A stretch of 64,000 nt of DNA from Haliotis asinina (GCF_037392515.1 NC_090281.1:48646645-48710644); one strand, 5' to 3'; positions 13,501 to 23,930 are shown, numbered from the stretch's first letter. Notes: generated from the sequence alone by a model not told the origin. A program made the numbers and translations.

Positions 13501-16500
13501 GTACATTTTACATGGATGAAAGTACCGTCTACGTAGGTATGAGTACATTTTACATGGATGAAAGTACCGCCTACGTAGGTATGAGTACATTTTACATGGA
13601 TGAAAGTACGGTCTACGTAGGTATGAGTACATTTTACATGGATGAAAGTACCGTCTACGTAGGTATGAGTACATTTTACGTGAATGAAAGTACCGTCTAC
13701 GTAGGTATGAGTACATTTTACATGGATGAAAGTACGGCCTACGTAGGTATGAGTACATTTTACATGGATGAAAGCACGGTCTACGTAGGTATGAGTACAT
13801 TTTACATGGATGAAAGTACCGTCTACGTAGGTATGAGTACATTTTACATGGATGAAAGTACCGCCTACGTAGGTATGAGTACATTTTACATGGATGAAAG
13901 TACGGTCTACGTAGGTATGAGTACATTTTACATGGATGAAAGTACCGCCTACGTAGATATGAGTACATTTTACATGGATGAAAGCACGGTCTACGTAGGT
14001 ATGAGTACATTTTACATGGATGAAAGTACCGTCTACGTAGGTATGAGTACATTTTACATGGATGAAAGTACGGTCTACGTAGGTATGAGTACATTTTACA
14101 TGGATGAAAGTACGGTCTACGTAGGTATGAGTACATTTTACATGGATGAAAGTACCGTCTACGTAGGTATGAGTACATTTTACGTGAATGAAAGTACCGT
14201 CTACGTAGGTATGAGTACATTTTACATGGATGAAAGTACGGTCTACGTAGGTATGAGTACATTTTACATGGATGAAAGTACGGTCTACGTAGGTATGAGT
14301 ACATTTTACATGGATGAAAGTACCGTCTACATAGGTATGAGTACATTTTACATGAATGAAAGTACCGTCTACGTAGGTATGAGTACATTTTACATGGATG
14401 AAAGTACGGTCTACGTAGGTATGAGTACATTTTACATGGATGAAAGCACGGTCTACGTAGGTATGAGTACATTTTACATGGATGAAAGTACCGTCTACGT
14501 AGGTATGAGTACATTTTACATGGATGAAAGTACCGCCTACGTAGGTATGAGTACACTTTACATGGATGAAAGTACCGCCTACGTAGATATGAGTACATTT
14601 TACATGGATGAAAGTACGGTCTACGTAGGTATGAGTACATTTTACATGGATGAAAGTACGGTCTACGTAGGTATGAGTACATTTTACATGGATGAAAGTA
14701 CCGCCTACGTAGGTATGAGTACATTTTACATGGATGAAAGTACGGTCTACGTAGGTATGAGTACATTTTACATGGATGAAAGTACCGCCTACGTAGGTAT
14801 GAGTACATTTTACATGGATGAAAGTACGGTCTACGTAGGTATGAGTACATTTTACGTGGATGAAGTCTTCGCCTACGTAGATGAGTACCTTCTGCGTGAA
14901 TGAAAGTATCGTCTACGTAGGTGTGAGTATATTTTACGTGGATGAAAGATTCTTCTACGTAGATAAAAGTACTATCGAGGTATAAGATATTTTCTTCAGA
15001 CTGCTGCAATGATACGCCTCATTAGTATTCAGCATAAATTAAATATCTGCACCATTCATTCTAAATCTAACAAAACTGTCCCCTTTTTTCAGGGGCCTTG
15101 CCAATTTTGGAGACTACTACATGACTCCCTACTGTCGGATGGGTCCATACCTCATTGGCATAGTCGCCGGATATCTCCTGTACAAAACAAACTGTAAACT
15201 CCGCCTAAATAAGGTTAGTCTAAAACTGCAGCTTATCAAGAAAAGCGAAACCAGACAGATTACATGGATGCCAGATAGTGACTGAGTGAGTGAAATTAGG
15301 TGTACGCCTTAAGCAATATTCCTGCAATATCACGACGGGGGACACCCTAAAATGGGCTTCACACAATGTACCCATGTGAGGAATCGAACCCGATCTTCGG
15401 CATGACGAGCGACCGTTTTGGCCACTAGGCTACACCAACGTCGGCGGCCAGAAAGCCAAATTGATGAATGTACAGATTTTCAACCCGTACCATCAGTAAT
15501 GGGTATTATGCTATTGAGAGTTATGTTTGTAGAGACTCGTGAAGGTCCGGGTCAGAATATTGGCCTTCAGTAATCTATGCATATCGTAACTGGCGACTAA
15601 CGGGATCTGATGGTCGGACTCGCTGACTTGGTTTACGCATGTCATCGGTTCCCAGATCGATGTGCGTGCTGTTCACTGGATTGTATTGTCCAGACTCCCT
15701 TATTTACAGACCGCCGCCATATTGCTGGTGTTCTGCTGAGTGCGGCGTAAAACTCACTCACTCACTCACTCACTCACTCTGTACAATTCTTACTTAAGAA
15801 AGCAGTGTTGGTCGGATGGGCTGTGGCAGCTGCGTCCGCTCTCGCGGTGCTTTATGGGCCGTACGAATCAGCCAATGGGACGCCGATGCCGAGTGACGTT
15901 TCAGCATTTTACAACTCGGCTCACAGGACGGTGTGGGGAGCTGCAGTCTGCTGGGTTGTGGTGGCGTGTGCAACAGGGAACGGAGGTAGGACTGCAATAT
16001 CCTAGCCTGATTCAACATGTATAGCCCAAACTGGACATCTACTTTTGTACTGTATAAATTATATACAGAATATAAGAGTCCTTAAGCCAAGGGGTATTTA
16101 TCTTTTATTCTGGAATACATATTTTCTAAAATATTGATAAAATTCAGTGCAGGTGCCTTGGCAACATATTGACGCATCTACAAGGAATTGTCATGTATGT
16201 TGCTTGTTCTTAGACTGCAACCCGTTACACTTTCTCTCTCTCTATACTAGAACCACAACAGATAATATTTACACTGATCGCTCACGTTGTAAGTAAACGG
16301 AACAAAACACCATTAGGCCTGAATTCGCTCTAGCTAAGCTTGTTACCACACTAATGCCACATTAAACCTTTATATTCACACAGAAGACCCTCAGTAGGTG
16401 TTGATGAAGAAAGCTTGATCAAAAGGCTACGTAAAACCTTAAAGCCATGTAAATGTAAAGTCATGACAAATTTCGAAACAATTTGTTCAGTATTAATAAG

Positions 16501-18320
16501 GATAAAAACACCATTCTCTTCATAAACGGGCTAATAGGTTTCCTGAAACTGATAATATGATCATAAGAACATGCAGTTAGACTTTGACCCAATCACTGAC
16601 CATGTTTCAGGTTTTGTGAACACGTTAATGTCATGGACTGGTTTTGTGACTCTGAGCCGCCTGACGTATTGCGCCTATCTCATTCACCCGATGGTGATCA
16701 TGTACCAATACATGACACACAGGAGTCCCTTCTTCGTATCCAACGTCAACATTGTAAGTTATGGGGCCCGTGATACCTTAGTACTTCCGGTCACTAACAA
16801 CGTTTAACACCTTTTCTAATGTTCCCATGGTTATCAGTTGACATTACGGAACAGATAATCCTTGCAGACATAACAAATTTCAGATCTAACCATCCCCAAT
16901 AAATTAACCAATTATTACGGCTGTGAAATCCAAGCATGATTGTACACTTGTCCCGGTCTAGTGATGTCATAGTGGCGGTTGCGCAGTTTGGAACCAGAAC
17001 TGTCTGTTGAATATACGCTGGTCACCGGAATAGATCTGGTACCGGAAGTAATTGCAAGTTGGCCCGCGCAAAGCGAGCAGGGAACCAGCTTTGTAAAGGA
17101 AGTAGCGATTGCCCATAGAGTCGACCTCCTCAGTCTGTACCAAGCAGCCAGACAACCAACAAAGTATCTTTATGCAGACGGCATGGCCTGTTGTTCCTGT
17201 TGAAGCTTGACGTACCCACACAACACCTGGTGTGTTCAGTATAACTTGACGCTGCTACGTCAACATAATCTGTTCCGAAACACGTTTGACGTTTGATATT
17301 GTACACGTGCATAGACGCGATTAGATATTAAAACACGGGAGTAATTGTATAGTCATGTGTCAGTATGTGTAAACGTGCCTTCACAGACAAGTCGATTGTA
17401 TTGTTATTGTGAAAAGAACTGATATTAATGGATAAATGTTCTACGCAAATGAGATACGATAACATGTGTGAACCAAGTCAGCTAGCCTGACAACCTTATC
17501 CCGTTCGTTTCCTCTCAGGACAAGCATGGGTTGCTTTAGACCAATTTCAACGCGTATCCCCAGAAGAAACACTCCTATTCCTACAGTGTATGTTATGAGG
17601 TAACATAGTGAGTACACAAGTCAGCATCAGATAACTTTTAGGAAGAAAATTAAACAGATTTATGTCTGTAATAACAGGGAGCTTGTGGATGTTACCACAT
17701 TGAATATAGTCGGCTGGAGATATCAGCTTTGAGTGTGGGGTCTGGAGGGTGTCCTATGTCAAGTACACATCCTTATCTTGAGGCCTGGGTTGACGGTTGT
17801 GGGTTAGCTTTGAGACAAGCATGGGTTGCTGAAGACAAATCGTAACCCAGATCTTCATGGGTATATAACACCAGAGAGTAACAACAGATTCCACTCAAAA
17901 GCAAAGCGCTGTAAGAATTGCATGGCTATATGACTGAAAATAAGTGAAGACACAGGAACAAGGCAAACTAACGGTAGAACACGCCATTCTAGCATTCTTG
18001 GCATCATATATTGTGAACAGAAACTTCAGTGCCACCCGGTATAATTTGCCAATATAGACTGTCTCATAGAAAATCTTTCAGGAAAAAACGACTGTCATAA
18101 TTTGGATTAGTACTTTTATTCTCAGCGTATCTAACTGTTTGCTGAGTGTCTTGTCAAGAAATAGTCGTGTACAAAACCGTACGTATTTTCGTTTCAGGTG
18201 TGCAACTTTCTCGGATTTCTCGTGATCACCTACGGCCTATCCTTTGTTGTGTCCCTTGTGTTCGAAGCACCGATGATGGGCTTGGAGAAAGCAGTGTTTA
18301 GGCGTGAACGACGCAACTGA
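1599..18320 (+). CDS. NRF-6-like membrane acyltransferase, 3' part of gene (12 exons)
   Basis: Likely an integral membrane acyltransferase of the nose-resistant-to-fluoxetine group (extracellular NRF domain followed by Acyltransferase_3), acting on lipid or other small acceptors. Exons: 1599-1695, 5166-5446, 6403-6582, 7107-7203, 7624-7716, 9463-9628, 10696-10775, 11822-11944, 15093-15213, 15799-15985, 16611-16753, 18198-18320 (stop TGA). From 5166 on, all junctions are GT/AG and join in phase. The first exon encodes LGLCMPDTCTGQDV, typical of the end of an NRF domain. Exon 5166 gives a membrane segment and a polar loop. Exon 6403 carries GIRFLSMTWVVLGH, the R-X10-H motif of Acyltransferase_3. 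Later exons give WYLANDMQFF, YCAYLIHPMVI and a final membrane segment ending RRERRN. About 563 residues are visible; family members usually have more, so the N-terminus is missing. One small exon between 1695 and 5166 is probably unrecognised, because the phases do not join. The family call is firm; the substrate is unknown. Confidence 0.88.
2328..2525 (+). repeat. SINE-A copy, decayed
   Basis: Diverged match to the window's SINE-A family. It has the AGCAACCCATGCTTGTC head, a GGCTCGCCGACTTGGCT block, and a CTGGACTGTCTGGTC block followed by a poor ATAGCTG..AATGTT tail. The simple-repeat end is lost. Confidence 0.65.
4592..4952. mobile_element. two adjacent hairpin (MITE-like) units
   Basis: At 4592-4727 a roughly 40-bp inverted repeat (GGGAAATTAGATTAATGTTA near 4610 against TAACATTCATCTAATTTCCC near 4690) encloses a short loop. 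A second, 5'-shortened unit lies at about 4838-4952 with the same arms. The A/T-rich spacer after each unit (TATTAATAATATTCATAT) is also repeated, so the pair is a tandem duplication of about 240 bp. No coding capacity. Confidence 0.7.
5460..5624 (+). repeat. SINE-A copy, 5' truncated
   Basis: Starts in the TGTCACATGTCATCGGTTGC block and runs through GATCACTGGATTGTCTTGTC to GGAATATTGCTGAGTGCGAC and an (ACTC)n end. It begins only about 15 bases after the donor of the NRF-6-like exon ending at 5446. A partial tail copy follows at 5645-5680. Confidence 0.85.
5997..6155 (+). pseudogene. helix-turn-helix (psq-type) fragment, possible transposon remnant
   Basis: A short open frame beginning MPGTKLSQEAYTEVRSGNLS and continuing VREAKKKYHIS has the spacing of a psq/pogo-type helix-turn-helix (V..G..S...A...Y.I). 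The frame loses resemblance after about 50 residues. It sits in an intron of the NRF-6-like gene and is most likely a fragment of a DNA transposon or of a psq-domain gene. No catalytic part is seen. Confidence 0.3.
7200..7365 (+). repeat. SINE-B copy (tRNA-like head)
   Basis: Contains the B-box-like CCTGGTTCGATTCCCCACAT and the block GTGATATTG..AAAGC.ACGTAAAAC. It starts immediately after the donor at 7204, so the 5' splice site abuts the insertion. Confidence 0.75.
7825..7975 (+). repeat. SINE-B copy, diverged
   Basis: The B box is degraded (GGGATTGACTCCCTACAAGG), but the tail TTGATATTGCTGGAATATTA followed by AAAAGCGGCGTAACAC and a poor ACTC end is clear. Confidence 0.75.
8090..9290 (-). 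mobile_element. LINE (non-LTR retrotransposon) fragment, broken reverse transcriptase
   Basis: Read on the minus strand from 9290 downwards, consecutive reverse transcriptase motifs appear in order but in different frames: SSTASGPDGIRN (finger region), TDPQNLRPVTCLNTQYKLFA, WIDYKMAYDSIP (catalytic motif A, Asp present), then FQG followed by SPLLFCLSLNPLSFLLN, and LLYMDNIELF, where the usual YxDD is YMDN. A C-terminal stretch near 8100-8200 resembles the post-thumb region. Several frameshifts and stops break it. The motif style resembles the R2/R4/NeSL side of the LINE tree, but that placement is a guess. It lies antisense in the intron between exons 7624 and 9463. Confidence 0.8.
10303..10646. 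mobile_element. possible terminal-inverted-repeat element
   Basis: TACTGGCAAACAAGG near 10300 is matched in inverted orientation by CCTTGTTTGCCAGTA near 10630, with further partial pairing inward. The interior has no coding capacity. No target duplication could be fixed. Confidence 0.35.
11535..11747 (+). repeat. tandem repeat of about 46 bp, ~5 copies
   Basis: Units share CATGCTTTCAGCCA.TGG followed by TTTCGTTGGTT..TATGGA. The array lies directly upstream of the acceptor at 11821. Its many TTTCAG triplets are acceptor-like. Confidence 0.75.
12134..14985. repeat. 42-bp minisatellite, about 67 copies, open on both strands
   Basis: Units read GTCTACGTAGGTATGAGTAC and then ATTTTACATGGATGAAAGTA with a C or G pair at the end. 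The edges (12134-12310, 14860-14985) are diverged; the core is nearly uniform. Because 42 is divisible by 3, the array keeps long frames open: about 862 codons on the plus strand (STVYVGMSTFYMDE repeated) and 967 on the minus strand (MYSYLRRxYFHPCK repeated). It lies wholly in the intron between exons 11822-11944 and 15093-15213, so coding is unlikely. A 17-unit, 714-bp block is itself duplicated. Confidence 0.95.
15275..15450 (-). repeat. SINE-B copy, minus strand
   Basis: Reverse orientation: (GTGA)n, then GCAATATTCCTGCAATATCA, then ACCCATGTGAGGAATCGAAC (reverse of the B box region) and a TTTGGCCACTAGGCTACACC tRNA-like head. Confidence 0.85.
15535..15779 (+). repeat. SINE-A copy, near full length
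   Basis: Head GTGAAGGTCCGGGTCAGAAT, the GGCGACTAACGGGATCTGAT block, the CACTGGATTGTATTGTCCAG block, the CCGCCGCCATATTGCTG tail and (ACTC)n. It ends about 20 bases upstream of exon 15799, so its simple-repeat end sits next to the acceptor tract. Confidence 0.9.
17480..17865 (-). repeat. two SINE-A head fragments, minus strand
   Basis: About 17480-17595 (CAAGTCAGCTAGCCTGACAA, then ACAAGCATGGGTTGCT) and about 17775-17865 (again ACAAGCATGGGTTGCTGAAG) are reverse-strand fragments of the SINE-A head. Both lie in the last intron of the NRF-6-like gene. Confidence 0.65.
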
Positions 18321-18949
18321 ACTAAAGACATCATTCGTGAACAGTTACTAGGAGTTCATTTATGCATGTACATTTGAGTTGTTAGTGAATTGTAATTGCC
18401 ACATTGTCTTTCAAAATGTCACCTTATGCTTAAGGTTTTTCGAAACTGTTTAACATAATATCACAAATTTTGAGAATCATTTTCTTCAAACATTTTGCTA
18501 TTCATGTTAATGCTTATCATTTTGCTGAACACAGCGAGTCTTCAGTGTTTGTTAGAGTGGAATTGTCACTAATCATGATGATCTTGGTCAGTAAGAGCGA
18601 TACTTAATGAACATGGAAATGTTCTGGGTCAGTAAGAGCGGTACTTACCGTTTCAATGAAAAGGAGAATGTTCTAGGTCAGTAAGAGCGTACTTAACTTT
18701 TTTTATGAACAAGTGGATGTTTTGTGTCAAGAGACAGATATTCATGTTACTCGTTTGGTTGAACAGGTGGATATTCTAGTGGAAAATAGTGTGGATGCCT
18801 TCCTACATAAGTGGACTCATGGAGATCCGAGTTTGCACTGGTCTTCAGCAACCCAAGCTTGTCGTAGGAGGCGACTAACGGGATGATATGGTCAGGCTGG
18901 CTGACTTGGTTGACCCATAGAACTTGAAGTCAATGTGCCAAGTTCCTTG
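18321..18949 (+). other. 3' flank of NRF-6-like gene with a tandem repeat and SINE-A head
   Basis: After the stop codon there is A/T-rich DNA. GGTCAGTAAGAGCG recurs at 18586, 18627 and 18676 in an imperfect tandem repeat. A SINE-A head fragment (GTCTTCAGCAACCCAAGCTT onward) follows at about 18805-18918. I could not fix a polyadenylation signal. Confidence 0.6.
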
Positions 18950-19256
18950 GTGACTGCATGGTAAATATAGAAATTACTACAACTGAATGTTACCCCGGAA
19001 TCATACAGCTGATACGGTTACTGTTATATTGTCGGACACATACAGAAGCTGTGACTATAAGCAAACATTATTAAGGTAAGTCTAAGCTTACACAATGCAA
19101 CTCTACACAGCGTGTTCCAACATGTTTATTTTTAATAGAAATATATAAAACACGTCCAAAATTGCGAAGCAATCACCATCACAACCATTCTGTACATACC
19201 CATAAATATATACACAACAAATAGATCTATATACAATATAAAACATTTTAATGTGG

Positions 19257-19622
19257 ATGAATTTCACTTTAAACAAAAAAGTAAAAAAATAAAGTGAAAA
19301 TAGGATTGCGAATCCTGATAATTTTACATTCAAAAACTGAACAACTGAACATTTAAAACTCAGAATTTTATTCAACTCCGGGTAAAAGTTATTTAACAAA
19401 CGATTAGAATTTCAAATCGCAATTATTGATTTGCATTGCAAGGGGGTAAGTTTAGTAGCTGCAACTGTGAAATAAATACACGTGCGGTACATGATGACTG
19501 TTTGCTGAACAACTTTCATGCTAGCTTAAAGAAAATTCTTAAATTTACATGTTCATGTGACAAGGTAACATTATGAGGATTCGCAATCTTAATTTCAACT
19601 TTTTGTTCAAAGTGAAATTCAT
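19257..19622. mobile_element. MITE-like element with long inverted arms
   Basis: ATGAATTTCACTTTAAACAA at the left is mirrored by TTGTTCAAAGTGAAATTCAT at the right. Pairing extends inward to GGATTGCGAATCC against GGATTCGCAATC. No matching insert is evident in duplicate copy 2, so it probably entered after the duplication. No coding capacity. Confidence 0.7.
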
Positions 19623-19639
19623 AGGTACGTTTTCGGTAC

Positions 19640-20103
19640 AAACAGACTATAGGTATCACAGCATTTACATTAGCTACCATTGGCATTAAGCTGCCAATAC
19701 AGATCCAAATGTAACGTCTGTCTTGTGTTGCTGCAATGGCTTAGCATGGGAAGATCATGGCTACAATCACATGGCCTGCTGGCCAATGGAAAGGTAGCCT
19801 TTAAATTTGAACTGAGCAACACACAACACAGTCAGCACGGCACTGTGACGCGCAATACATCATACGAGAAAAAATATGAAACCTCATAGCTGCATGACAA
19901 TTCACCACCATAAACAAATCTCCCGCGAATGACAGACAGGCCCCGAACATCACCACCACGAAGGATTGACTGTTCTTCCTAGAGGATATGCACCTTAACA
20001 AAATACACACCACAATTAATAGTAGCTTTAGAGTGGAAAGTATCCGTAAATACTCGTCTCTGTACTGCATGACGGACATTGGTATGATGTCAGGGTGATA
20101 CAA
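19640..20103 (-). pseudogene. frameshifted copy of the YhhN/TMEM86-like membrane protein gene
   Basis: The minus strand from 20103 encodes about 100 residues that align with the intact copy at 26540-27127. Shared features are the start region MQYRDEYL against MKYENDNY, CISSRKNSQS against CSNKNSKS, FAGDLFMVVN against VFGDMFMIVN, and RMMYC against RVMYC. The frame then stops near 19801. The homology continues in another frame (FKFKGYLSIG against FQVKGYLFIG) and shifts again before a match to the QLNANG/SLMLMVAN region. At least two frameshifts plus a small deletion are seen, so this copy is dead unless the assembly is wrong. Confidence 0.75.
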
Positions 20104-20645
20104 CAGTATGCTGGTATGGTGGTGTACTGGTATAGTGGTATGTCGTTATGGTAGTATCCTGGAACGATGGTATGCCGTATGGTGGTATCATGTGCAGTAG
20201 TTTGGTGGTATCCCGGTATAATGTTATGGTGGTATCCTCATACGATGATTTGCTAGTATGCTGGTGTCCAGGTATGATGGTATGCGGCATGGTGGTATCA
20301 TGGATCAAGGTATGTTGGTATGCTGGTAACCTGGCACAATGGTATGCCGATATGGTGGTATCCTGGTACGATGTTATCCAGGTTCAATGATGCTGGTATC
20401 CTGGTGCAGTGGTATGTATGCTGGTATGGTGGTAGCATGTACGATGGTATGCTGATGTGTTGGTATGGTGGTATCCCGGTGCGATGGTATGCTGGTATGG
20501 CGGTATGGTGATACGCTGGTATCCTGGTACGATGGTATGCTGGCATGGTATCATGAACAGTGGTATGGTGGTATCCCGGTACGATGGTATGGTGGTATCC
20601 TGGTACGGTGGTGTGCCGGTATGGTGGTATCTTGGGATGGTGGTC
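20090..20645. repeat. GGTATCCTGGTACGATGGTATG-type minisatellite
   Basis: An imperfect array built from GGTAT and TGGTA words (GGTATGCTGGTATGGTGGTA and variants), about 550 bp. It lies just upstream of the pseudogene start. The equivalent in duplicate copy 2 (27105-27235) is only about 130 bp, so this copy has expanded. Long overlapping open frames on both strands here come from the low-complexity composition. Confidence 0.9.
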
Positions 20646-21310
20646 AGTATTACAAGTATACACACATCATGACGAAGTCGCTCTTCTTTGGACTTCTTTG
20701 GATCGGTTAGCTGTCATGTCAGTGGACGTTGTATGCACGCCAGTTTTTGCGTCTATACATCCATCAACGCCACCGATATCTGTATATTTATCGGAAATCG
20801 GTTCCTGTTCGCATGAATGCAAAATATCTCAAAGCGCCTTGTTGCTTCCTTCATCAATGGGTTAATAACCTGAAACAGAAAAAAACGAAAGTGCGTTCTG
20901 ATACTCCCAACAAACAATGCATGTTTCTTCCGAGATACTAACAAATATTTCGAGAAAGACAGAAGACATTGTGGTCGTTTTATGATGTAACTTCAGCAAG
21001 GACTAAAGGAATAATGACTTTTCTTGTGATGATGTAACTGTTATCTTTTCTAAGGTAATCTTATACACATTGAAGTCAGATAAAAAAAGCCGATAATACT
21101 GAAGATCAGAGGACATCTAAAATGAAAGGGTCACGTCAGGAAAACGTTTCGCAAACTCTGAACGACCAATGAAATTACCAACAAGAAGTTGACATTAGCC
21201 AATCAGAAAACTGCTTTTCTCGACACAACATCAGGCTTTAATTGGCGACTCTCATTCCAGACGGTTTACTAACATATATACATGCATATTTTCAAAACAG
21301 AACAAAACAG

Positions 21311-22180
21311 CATTCTAAAGTCTTAGTAAACTAAGTCTCAGTATTATTCGTTACATGCCACCACTAGACTGAGTCTAAGAAACCCTCGTAGAAGGTCGCT
21401 TTAGGTAACTTTGAGCGACCTTTCACCGTCCAATCAATAGCGAGACCGTTAAATAGATTCAACCAATCAGACAACGGCTACTATCTTGGGATCGGAGGGA
21501 TTTACAAACTATTCAGGTCACTGACACAGATCTCTCTAAAAACGAAAATCCGCATATAACACAGTTATTTGACCTTCCGTATATATGCTTTTGGCTTTTT
21601 CTGTTGACACGGTTACCATTAGCTAATATTTCCGCAAGATGACATCCTTGAATATGGCCAAAAACACTATTTTCGGCGACTGTTTACTCACCGTTGTCAT
21701 GGTTGTAACGTGCGCCGTGTGCATCACCCGGAAGGGATCGTGCGCTAAATAGCATTCGGAATCGTTCGGGTACGAACCTTTCCAAGATAAAAAGTTCAAA
21801 AGGTATGTGCCACTTTGCGCTGATTGGTCAGTCTCAAAGGTTACATGCCGCGACCTCCCATAAGGTTTTGTTTGACTCAGGAGACTCAGTAACGAAAAGT
21901 ACTGAGGCTAAGTTGACTGCAGCATAAATATCAGACCTATCGGGGAGTAAAATATCCACTGATATGGAACCTGTAAACAACAGGTACCTGACAATGGGGA
22001 AGACCCCACTGCCCAATAAGTCCTATTTAAAACATAATCACAATAACATTTTATAGAAACATTATCTTTTCAAATCTTTGTTTTATGCTGTGTCCTTTGA
22101 GCCACAGGCAAACTGTAGCGCAAGTGGGGTTGCGCAGCGTGGAGAAAATGACCAGTCTTCATATATGCGAGCGAAGCGAG
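21311..22180. other. gene-free stretch
   Basis: No gene recognised. GGTCGCTTTAGGTAACTTTG near 21394 forms a short imperfect palindrome. About 22010-22090 resembles 30885-30975 (ACATTTTATAGAAACA shared), another dispersed repeat. Confidence 0.4.
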
Positions 22181-22815
22181 CAAAGGTTGGCAACACACTT
22201 CCCTCGCTTCGGTTCAAAACGTATTTTTCGTGTCAAAATAAAATATCGCCACCATCAAAGGTACACTCCCATTTGCTCACTAGGTTGTGCTCTCCGATTT
22301 CCAACACCATATTTCACAATTACTCACGTGAAATATGTTTTATTACTCGCCCTTTGAAGATACTGTATTATTACTCGTCCGTTGAAGATACTGCAGTGTA
22401 ATATTTTCACTTCAGTATTACACTAGTGTAATACCGCTTGACCTATGACGTCAAAATGGTTCAAAGTAGTGACGTCACAATGCTAATGTTGATGTCGCGA
22501 TTTTACTAGACCTTGCTTGACTTGAAAGCTGAGAGTCCTCACACTGTAGGCAATTTTGCTGCAGTTTCTGTCAATTTATATTGACGAGTAATAAACAGAA
22601 TACTAAACTCGCTTCCGTGAAATACCATTTTCATTAAACTCGTTAAAGATTTCGTATCAAACTCGCTTTCGCTCGTCTGATACCAAATCATTAACTCGTT
22701 TAATAAAAATGGTATTACACGGAAGCGAGTTTAGTGTCCTCTATTTATTCAATATTTTAAGCGCCACTCGTGGTACATCAGACCGTTCTTCGCCTCCATT
22801 ACCCCTGCCAGCTTC
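22181..22815 (+). repeat. dispersed repeat R, split by an insertion
   Basis: 22181-22344 and 22750-22815 together match 33121-33353. Shared blocks include AAGGTTGGCAACACACTTCC and CCATTACCCCTGCCAGCTTC. The middle 22345-22743 is absent from the other copy. Confidence 0.85.
22345..22743. mobile_element. non-autonomous insertion with hairpin and two TGACGTCA sites
   Basis: A 399-bp insert inside repeat R, flanked by TTTATT at 22339-22344 and 22744-22749, a likely target duplication. Its right half is a long hairpin: AAACTCGCTTCCGTGAAATA near 22603 pairs with ACACGGAAGCGAGTTTA near 22718. Two TGACGTCA palindromes lie at 22446 and 22470. No coding capacity. Confidence 0.7.
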
Positions 22816-23094
22816 CGGAAAACAGAAATCTCAGTAAAAAGCGGAGAGATTACACACATGTTCACTCAAAAACTGGACGTCATCACTGATTTCCAGACAT
22901 CGTTAAAATTTCCACCGACATCTTGCCATTTTGGGCCAAGTAGGATCTGTTTCGCCAAATAATAGACACTGGTTATTTTCTGTCATTGACGTTTCATGTT
23001 TACAGTTTATTAATATTATACTTGAAATATAGACACTCTTCTACCCTTAAAAATAATCTGGTACTGCCATAAACGTGAGTATTATTGATAATAA

Positions 23095-23124
23095 AAGAGA
23101 GAGAGAGAGAGAGTGAGAGAGAGG
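23095..23124. repeat. (GA)n microsatellite
   Basis: A run of GAGAGA with one T interruption. Confidence 0.9.
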
Positions 23125-23374
23125 TTACTGGGGTTTCGCCTCATCCGCCACCTTTTGAAACGGCCGCACTGAAGTTAATGTTTTGTACTTGCGAGACGGT
23201 TCGACTCCCCACTCTGGTTTCATCGCTATTAGAAAGTGATTCATAACCACAGGATCTTGGATTGTATAATCGTACCTGCTTTAAACAGAGTTATTCTAAT
23301 GAACAGTGAAGAGCTCTGACACCCACATAAGAGACCCTCGAAGATCTGGGATAGAACTGGTATTCATCTATGCG

Positions 23375-23775
23375 TGAAAATCCGAGTTAGAATTTGTCTT
23401 CATTAGCCCGTGCTTTTCGTGAGAGGTCACTTACGGCATTGTGTAGCTAGGCTCGCTTACTAGGTTGGCACACGTCATCGTTTCCCATTTGTGTAGACAG
23501 ATGTTCCTGTTGCTATTGCGGATATATGTTCCTGTTGATGATCACTGGGTTGTCTGGTCCAGACTCAATACAAATATTTGCCAATATATGCTTGTCATAA
23601 GAGGCGACTAACGGGATTGGGTGGTCAGGCTCGCAAACTTGGCTGTCGCATTTCATCATATCCCAATTACAATGCTCGATGCTCATTATGTCAATCACTC
23701 TCTTGTTTGAACCATAATAGAGTATTTCCCGGCTACCACCATATTGCTGGAATATTACTGAGTGCATCATTATAC
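23375..23775 (+). repeat. two joined SINE-A copies
   Basis: A first copy (GAATTTGTCTTCATTAGCCC head, then ACTAGGTTGGCACACGTCAT) runs to about 23575. A second begins at the head block CTTGTCATAAGAGGCGACTA (about 23592) and runs to ATTGCTGGAATATTACTGAG. The tail simple repeat is lost. Confidence 0.8.
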
Positions 23776-23789
23776 AACAAACAAATAAG

Positions 23790-23930
23790 TATGTCTTGTG
23801 GTTACAGCCTCGTCACGCCGAAGGCCCTGGTTCTGTTCCCACTTGGAGACAATGTGCTGACCATTTCTGGTGCTCTTAATATTCCTGGAATATTGCCTTA
23901 AAAGGTGGCGTAAAACATACACACTCACTA
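23790..23930 (+). repeat. SINE-B copy
   Basis: TTGTGGTTACAGCCTCGTCA, a B-box-like CCCTGGTTCTGTTCCCACTT, then ATTCCTGGAATATTGCC and GGTGGCGTAAAAC. Confidence 0.8.

Larger units (their letters stand above)
18950..21310. repeat. segmental duplication, copy 1
   Basis: Parallels 24195-29035: matching left edges (GACTGCATGGTAAA at both), the same membrane-protein gene, the same upstream minisatellite, and a matching right edge (ACTAACATATATACATGCA at 21270 and 28990). Copy 1 contains an extra hairpin element at 19257-19622 and lacks the A/T-rich insert of copy 2. Confidence 0.8.

Noticed and set aside
12106-15009. 967-codon minus-strand and 862-codon plus-strand open frames as genes
   Set aside because: They are tandem 42-bp repeats inside an intron; openness follows from the unit length and composition. 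Kept as a finding, not as CDS.
20298-20663. Overlapping open frames of 60-120 codons on both strands
   Set aside because: All are read-outs of the GGTATCCTGG minisatellite.
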